From positions 322,799 to 342,258 of the forward strand of contig FN647968.1 of NCBI GenBank assembly GCA_000310025.1: 19,460 nucleotides of DNA, in the 5' to 3' direction. The DNA is from Ectocarpus siliculosus (lineage: Eukaryota; Sar; Phaeophyceae; Ectocarpales; Ectocarpaceae). The notes beneath the pieces were generated by a model that did no database searches, was not told the DNA's origin, and saw only the letters and a list, made by a program, of their open reading frames with translations. The position numbers were made by a program, and so were the translations under genes. Below are positions 16,981 through 19,460 of this stretch, in pieces (within the stretch, counting starts at the first letter, position 1; each line of letters starts with the position of its first letter).

Positions 16981-19460
16981 ATTTAAGTTCATCACGTAGT
17001 CCCTGTGGAACACAAAATCCCTCTCAGGTAGCGCCTTCGTGAGGAAGTCAGCATGCTGGTACTGCGACGCTACATGAATGATCTCTACCTCCTTCTCATC
17101 TACCAGTTGTCTGAGGAAGTGATGCCGCACGTCGATGTGCTTCGAGTTGGAATTCGAGATCGGGTGTTTTGCGATCTGGATAGCACCCTCGTTATCCTCG
17201 TACAGTGGAATGCACGGCCGCAACTCCTTCGGCAACATAAAGCGCCAAACCTGCCTCAAAAAAAGAATCTCCTTCCCCATGTCCGCCATCGCCACGTACT
17301 CTGCCTGCGTGGTGGACAAAGTCACACACTTCTGAGTCTTGGAAAACCATGCTATCGCTCCCCCCGCACACATTACTACTCCCCCTGAAACCGACCTACG
17401 ATCCGCCGCACGCGAGGCGTAATCCGCGTCGACGAACGTGATCAAAGAAAACCCTGAAATTGTCCCCTTCTGAAAAGAAATCCCGAAAGAACTAGTCCTA
17501 ACTGCATATCCTAAGATGCCAAGTGCAGCCTTCCAGTGGATCAACTTGGGTGCACTACAGTACCTCGCTACTGCCCTCACCGCATTCGCGATATCCGGCC
17601 TAGTCCACAAAGCTATCCATAGCAACGAACCAATCAGCGCGCGAAATGGGTGCTCTACGCTCGGCTCATTCACATCAAAGTCCCAAAGTCTCCAAGTCGT
17701 GGGCAAAGGAATGCTTCCGCCCCACTCCACACCATATCTCTCTCCCAACTCCTTGGTGTATGTCTCCTGCGAAATCGTCAATCTACCTGCCTCTCTGTCC
17801 CTCTCGTAATAGCAACCAGAGTACCACTGCAACTCCCCCAGAGACTTCACCGGTACGTAATCGCCCAGGTCCTTCCCAAATTGATCACACCTCTCCTTCG
17901 TCCCCACTGCAAAAATATCATCTACGTGTACTACTAGAATCAACACTACTTCCCCCCCTTCGACTAAGCGAAAAACACATGAATCGGCCATGCACTGCTC
18001 GAAACCCAAAGCCAAAAGACACTTCTTCAGCAACGCGTACCACTCCCTAGATGCCTGCCTCAAACCGTAAAGGCTCTTGTTCAACTGCACAATCTTCCCC
18101 CGACAACGCACCACATCCTTCCGGCAATCGCATGAAAATGTCTTCCTTGAGAGGGGCCCTCACAAACGCCTGATCGATATCGAAATGACACAACTCCAAG
18201 TCAAGCTCACACGCCAAAGCTGCCAACATACGAACACTAGACGAAGCTACTGTGGGAGCATACAAATCACCAAAGTCAATGTACTCCTTCTGCATATCTC
18301 CTCTTGCAACAAGTCTGGTTTTTGCCTTCGTAGGAAAGCCGAACGCATCTACCTTCCAATCAAACACAAACTTCGACTTGATACAATTACCGATTGGTTG
18401 CTAGGGTCCAACAACCTTGAATGCATCTGCTTCTAGCAACCCAAACACCTCTCTCTTCGTTGCGTCCATGAACTGGGTGCTGTGCACGCTCTCCTTCGCC
18501 TCCTTGAATGTCTGGGGAACCCTGAGGTCCTTGGCGTGGCAGCGCGGCATGTCGGGACGCAGAAGGGGTGGCTCCATCTCAGAGATAGCCGAATCGAGGT
18601 CGTCGCGCGTCGCAAGACGCGCCATGAGCCCGAGCGGAACGCCCCGCTCAGAGGGACCGATCGACCATCCATACCCCACGCGTCCCTTCTCGCCCGTGTC
18701 CCCCTTAGGCAGGATGCCCTTGCTTCCTCCCGCGTCCCCACTCCGAGCTCGCTGCTCCCCTCCGCCCCCCTGCTCATCATCCCCCTCCAATCCTGGCCGG
18801 AGCATCGTCTTCCCGTTCATGGCTCGCCGAGCATCCAGCATGGAGAGGAGGACATCTTCGTTCGCCTGAGCCAGCAACCCCATGGTGATCTCGGAAGGAG
18901 GGAGAGGAGTACTGACGGCCTCGTTCGGCAGAGATGGGAACTGCCGGTCCTCCGAAAGAGTAGAGAGCTGCTGCTGTGACATGGCGCGCGCATCTCCCCT
19001 CGTGCGTCCTCGGACCCGAAGGTCTCCCTTCTCGCCCAGCTGTCTCGAAGCATGGGGCGTCAGGGGCGTGGCGTACCCCGGTGCGGTCGGCGGCGGTCTG
19101 GTCAGCCTGGTTTGGCGTGGTTGCGGCGCTCTTCTTGGCGGGGACTGTTCAGCCTCGATGGGTGAGGACGACCATTCCGGGAGCGGCGGCGATATCGACG
19201 ACGACGGCGACGACCCAGCAGCGGCAGCAGCAGCAGAGGACGGAGGTGGAGCAGCGGCGGTCCCCATCGCATGCGGCCACGGAAGCGGCGACACGGCGGC
19301 ACCAGGCGAAGGTGCAGGCCATGACGCAGGCCCCGGCGGCGGTGGCGACGGTGACGGCCCGGCGGCGGCAGCAGCGGGCGTCGGTGGAGCGGCGGCGGTC
19401 CCCGTCACAGGCGGCCACGGGAGCGGCGACACGGCGGCACCAGGCGAAGGTGCAGGCCAT
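16978..19460 (-). pseudogene. Copia polyprotein fragment: Pro/Ala linker, reverse transcriptase (RVT_2), RNase H
   Basis: The frame is open from the right edge as a Pro/Ala-rich, then polar linker, reaching the start of RT. An in-frame TAG at 18403-18401 interrupts it just before the FDWKVDAFG block; the same frame continues afterwards with LVARGDMQ and FDIDQAFVRAPL. A second break is in a run of five G (plus strand C5, 18097-18101), where the frame changes by one base before NKSLYGLRQA. The rest is open to a stop at 16978-16980. It includes the catalytic block VHVDDIF, and RNase H with FVDADYASR, STTQAEYVAM, LYEDNEGAIQ and the histidine-containing SKHIDVRHHFLR. In copia elements RT and RNase H copy the RNA genome into DNA. 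With two lesions this copy cannot make an intact polyprotein, although its motifs remain well preserved, suggesting recent inactivation. Confidence 0.88.
19245..19460. repeat. 138-bp tandem repeat encoding a 46-residue Pro/Ala-rich unit in the copia linker
   Basis: Copy one is 19245-19382. Copy two starts at 19383 and is cut by the window edge after 78 bp, with about five differences over those 78 bp. The encoded unit includes WPAPSPGAAVSPLPWP followed by GTAAAPP and an Ala run. The unit is an exact multiple of three, so copy number can change without breaking the frame. Confidence 0.85.

Larger units (their letters stand above)
16023..19460 (-). mobile_element. Ty1/copia LTR retrotransposon, 3' portion (degenerate)
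   Basis: In minus-strand order: linker region after integrase (from the right edge to about 18560), reverse transcriptase (about 18560-17500), RNase H (about 17500-16978), a noncoding stretch with a 177-bp tandem duplication, a polypurine tract (16465-16454) and a candidate 3' LTR (16453-16023). Gag, protease, integrase and the 5' LTR would lie beyond position 19460. The domain order (RT and RNase H last) and RVT_2-type motifs identify copia rather than gypsy. Confidence 0.85.

Overview
This is nuclear DNA of a eukaryote. Every protein-coding region that could be recognised is on the minus strand and split by GT-AG introns with strong donors (GTGAGT, GTACGT). One gene has nine in-window exons separated by introns of about 0.2 to 3 kb. 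Base composition is balanced, CAG/CTG and GT microsatellites are common, and two kinds of transposable element are present. This fits a large-genome alga or other stramenopile. My best guess is a brown alga (Ectocarpus/kelp type), inferred from gene architecture and repeat content only.

Layout, left to right:
(1) 1-7741: the 5' nine exons of a secreted HHIP-like protein, read leftward from 7741. It has a signal peptide, a cysteine-rich folate-receptor-like domain, then a glucose/sorbosone dehydrogenase (GSDH) beta-propeller. The gene runs off the left edge. All eight complete introns keep phase across the junctions I placed.
(2) 7742-9652: intergenic DNA with simple repeats and no gene I can support.
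(3) 9653-14469: a four-exon gene for a Helitron-type Rep protein. It carries a DUF6570-like N-terminal part, the Helitron-like N domain, an HUH motif (HGH) and a two-tyrosine motif (Y-x3-Y). The reading frame closes without any helicase domain. It is continuous except for one point, where a -1 shift is needed at a perfect A AAA AAC heptamer.
(4) 14470-15405: noncoding DNA with a diverged direct repeat.
(5) 15406-15896: a foldback (long inverted-repeat) element.
(6) 16023-19460: the 3' part of a Ty1/copia retrotransposon on the minus strand. It includes the end of a Pro/Ala-rich linker, reverse transcriptase, RNase H, a tandemly duplicated 3' untranslated region, a polypurine tract and a candidate 3' LTR. 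It is disabled by a stop codon and a frameshift, and its integrase side lies beyond the right edge.

The host gene and the mobile elements are independent. The part most worth following up is the Rep gene: its catalytic motifs are intact, its introns are cleanly phased, it has no helicase, and it has a canonical slippery site exactly where the frame changes.
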